From contig NZ_JAQNDK010000002.1 of NCBI RefSeq assembly GCF_028368935.1, forward strand, positions 2,108,001 through 2,172,000: a stretch of DNA of 64,000 nt. Direction: 5' to 3'. Each line of letters starts with the position of its first letter. Position 1 is the first letter of the stretch. The notes under the pieces are model-generated. The model saw nothing but the letters and a program-made list of their open reading frames with translations. It searched no databases and was not told the DNA's origin. The translations under genes and the position numbers were made by a program. Below, one piece after another: positions 62,486 to 64,000 of the stretch. The DNA is from Sorangium aterium. Its GTDB lineage: Bacteria; Myxococcota_A; Polyangia; Polyangiales; Polyangiaceae.

Positions 62486-63400
62486 TCAGCTCCCGTCCTT
62501 GCGGCGCCGCCGCGCGTGCAGCGCGGACTCGACCTGCGCGCGGATCTCCGCCGCCTCCGCGGCCGCCACGAGGCCGCCGCGCGCCTCGATGAAGGTCCGG
62601 AGCGGCCCGGCGCCCCTGCCGCCCACGATCCACGGCACGCCCCGGCACGCGTCCGCGTAGGCGTCGATGAGCTCGCGCGCCGCCGGCGGGAGCGGCGGGA
62701 TCGCGACCGTCAGCGCGACGAGATCCGGCGCGATCGCCTCGACCGCCCGCGCGATCGCGGCGGGCGGCGTCCTCGCGCCGAGCACGACGGAGCGGAAGCC
62801 CCACGAGCAGAAGCGCAGGCCGATGCCGAACAGCCCGAGCACGTGATCCTCGTCGGCGAAGGCCGCGAGCAGGACGCGCCGCCCGCCCTCGCCAGGCTGC
62901 GCGAGCCGCAAGAGGTGCTGCAGCGTCGCGCCGATCACCTGCGAGGCGAGGTGCTCCTGCGCGACCGTGATCGTCCCCGCGTGCCAGAGATCGCCGATGC
63001 GCTCGAGCGCCGGGATGAGCGCGCGCTCGGCGATCATCACCGCAGGGCCGAGCGAGAGGGCCCGGTTTACCTCGGCCTCGATTCCGTCCAGATCGAACCG
63101 AACCGTGGCGTCGATGATGCGCTCGCTCGCCCCGGCGAACGCGTCGCCCCCGGTCGTGCCCACCGGCGCGCGCGGCCTCGCCGTCTCGAGCACCATGCGC
63201 GCCGCCTCGGCCGCGGCGATCCCGCCGTTCACGTGGTCGCGCATCTTCTTGATCACCGCCACATCGTCGTCGCTGTACAGGCGGTAGGCCGACGCCGTGC
63301 GCGCGGGCGACGGCACGCCATAACGGCGCTCCCACGCGCGCAGCGTCGCCGAGGACACGCCACACATCTCCGAGACGACATGGATTCTGTAGCGGCTCAA
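62486..63400 (-). CDS. MerR-type B12-binding photoregulator, CarA/CarH-like
   Basis: This 304-residue protein has a MerR helix-turn-helix (YRIHVVSEMCGVSSATLRAWERRYGVPSPART, then YRLYSDDDV), a four-helix cap with LWHAGTITVAQEHLAS, and a cobalamin-binding Rossmann domain with the E-x-H-x-x-G lower-ligand motif EDHVLG. This is the CarA/CarH architecture that represses carotenoid genes in the dark and is released by light or B12 state. It diverges from crtI. A TTG start at 63400 with AAGG upstream is favoured; a GTG at 63433 is also in frame. Confidence 0.9.
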   Translation of the reverse strand: MSRYRIHVVSEMCGVSSATLRAWERRYGVPSPARTASAYRLYSDDDVAVIKKMRDHVNGGIAAAEAARMVLETARPRAPVGTTGGDAFAGASERIIDATVRFDLDGIEAEVNRALSLGPAVMIAERALIPALERIGDLWHAGTITVAQEHLASQVIGATLQHLLRLAQPGEGGRRVLLAAFADEDHVLGLFGIGLRFCSWGFRSVVLGARTPPAAIARAVEAIAPDLVALTVAIPPLPPAARELIDAYADACRGVPWIVGGRGAGPLRTFIEARGGLVAAAEAAEIRAQVESALHARRRRKDGS

Positions 63401-63522
63401 CTGGATAAACCTTGCTAGGACCCGCCGAGCCACGGCCGTCCACGCCGGCCCGGCGCACCGGGGTGCATCGGAACGGCGGGCAGCGAGGCCCAGAAAGACC
63501 CCTCCCGCCGGCGTTTTTCGCC

Positions 63523-63552
63523 TTTGTCAAAGGCTAGGACAAACATTATATT
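63523..63552 (+). promoter_or_regulatory. crtI promoter with inverted-repeat operator candidate
   Basis: TTGTCA (63524-63529) and TATATT (63547-63552) are spaced by 17 bases. The predicted start is at about 63559, one base before the ATG at 63560, so the transcript should be leaderless. An inverted repeat TTTGTC/GACAAA with a 9-base spacer (63523-63528, 63538-63543) covers the -35 box and spacer, a sensible site for the divergent CarA/CarH-like repressor. An 8-mer, GCTAGGAC, occurs here (63533-63540) and again at 63414-63421. Confidence 0.65.
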
Positions 63553-63559
63553 GCGCGTC

Positions 63560-64000
63560 ATGCAAAACACCAGCGCTTCTTCGGCGCAGGATCCGGCGCA
63601 TCCGGCGGGGCCTGACGGCTCGCCGGGCGACGAGACGGCCGCTTCCCCGCGAGCGGCACGAGCACGCGGCGTCCTCCGTGGAGCGCGCGCGCCGCGCGCC
63701 GTCGTCATCGGCAGCGGGTTCGGGGGCCTCGCGGCGGCCGTCCGGCTGGGGGTGCGGGGCTACGACGTCACGGTCGTCGAGAAGCTCGACGCGCCGGGCG
63801 GGCGCGCGTACGTCCACCGCCAGGACGGGTTCACCTTCGACGCGGGGCCGACCGTCATCACGGCGCCGTTCCTCCTGGAAGAGCTCTGGCAGCTCTGCGG
63901 CCGGAAGATGGCCGACGACATCGAGTTGCGGCCCGTGACGCCGTTCTACCGGATCCGGTTCCACGACGGCGCGACGTTCGACTACACGGGCGACGCCGCC
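63560..64000 (+). CDS. crtI: Phytoene desaturase (CrtI family), 3' end missing
   Basis: The frame from ATG 63560 runs off the window after 147 codons. A disordered N-terminal 45 residues precedes the FAD dinucleotide-binding motif VVIGSGFGGLAAAVRLG, then VEKLDAPGGRAY and DAGPTVITAPFLL, the signature of carotenoid desaturases. It would dehydrogenate phytoene in membrane-bound carotenoid synthesis. The divergent CarA/CarH-like gene points to light control. Whether it is the desaturase itself or a CrtN/CrtD-type relative cannot be settled from this fragment. Confidence 0.88.
   Translation, partial: MQNTSASSAQDPAHPAGPDGSPGDETAASPRAARARGVLRGARAPRAVVIGSGFGGLAAAVRLGVRGYDVTVVEKLDAPGGRAYVHRQDGFTFDAGPTVITAPFLLEELWQLCGRKMADDIELRPVTPFYRIRFHDGATFDYTGDAA

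Overview
The window looks like a chromosomal segment of a large-genome myxobacterium of the Polyangiales (Sorangium/Polyangium type). Seen: very high GC, long shadow ORFs in all frames, many cysteine-rich lipoproteins with DUF4215-type CDDGN repeats, a DUF1592/DUF1552 pair, a Ser/Thr kinase fused to an AAA ATPase, type VI secretion (T6SS) accessory genes, and a MerR/B12-binding regulator divergent from a carotenoid desaturase. The genus is inferred.

Layout. 1-1760: two tandem paralogous cysteine-rich secreted proteins, the first cut by the window edge. 1882-3987: a tightly coupled minus-strand cassette of three unrecognised genes, followed by an AT-richer stretch with a phage-tail-like remnant. 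4872-6785: a metal-efflux operon (RcnR/CsoR-family sensor, DmeF-like CDF exporter, MntP-like exporter) from a leaderless promoter overlapping a C-tract operator. 6888-28290: a GT4 glycosyltransferase, a large lipoprotein with a peptidase M19-like domain, a giant frameshifted NHL/DNRLRE lipoprotein, a VWA protein behind a 125-bp inverted repeat, an AraC regulator, the DUF1592/DUF1552 pair, an ECF sigma factor with two coupled partners, and a zinc-ribbon/TPR/retropepsin-like protein.

28344-33815: a minus-strand T6SS accessory operon made of a VgrG N-terminal part fused to a Cys/His hydrolase-like domain, a lipoprotein that could be its immunity protein, a PAAR-like protein and a repeat protein. 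33816-39420: a mobile and defence-scar region with a two-repeat type I-E CRISPR remnant, a 21-bp minisatellite, and a group II intron whose reverse transcriptase is split by a serine-recombinase element between 11-bp direct repeats. 39423-46891: a DUF6968-like gene, small secreted proteins, D-Ala-D-Ala ligase with a 44-bp tandem repeat at its end, a GHMP kinase, a HelD/UvrD-like helicase, and initiator tRNA with promoter and terminator. 46892-47797 has no convincing gene.

47798-64000: a double-globin protein, a small membrane protein, the kinase-AAA fusion, a lysozyme-like protein, an MFS transporter, GluQRS and GltX, a CHASE4-HAMP-type adenylate cyclase, two Hsp20 chaperones, a thioredoxin-fold secreted protein, and a CarA/CarH-like regulator divergent from the start of crtI.

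Best candidates for new biology are the truncated VgrG-hydrolase chimera with its lipoprotein, the recombinase element nested cleanly in the group II intron, and the leaderless promoters of the metal-efflux and carotenoid genes.
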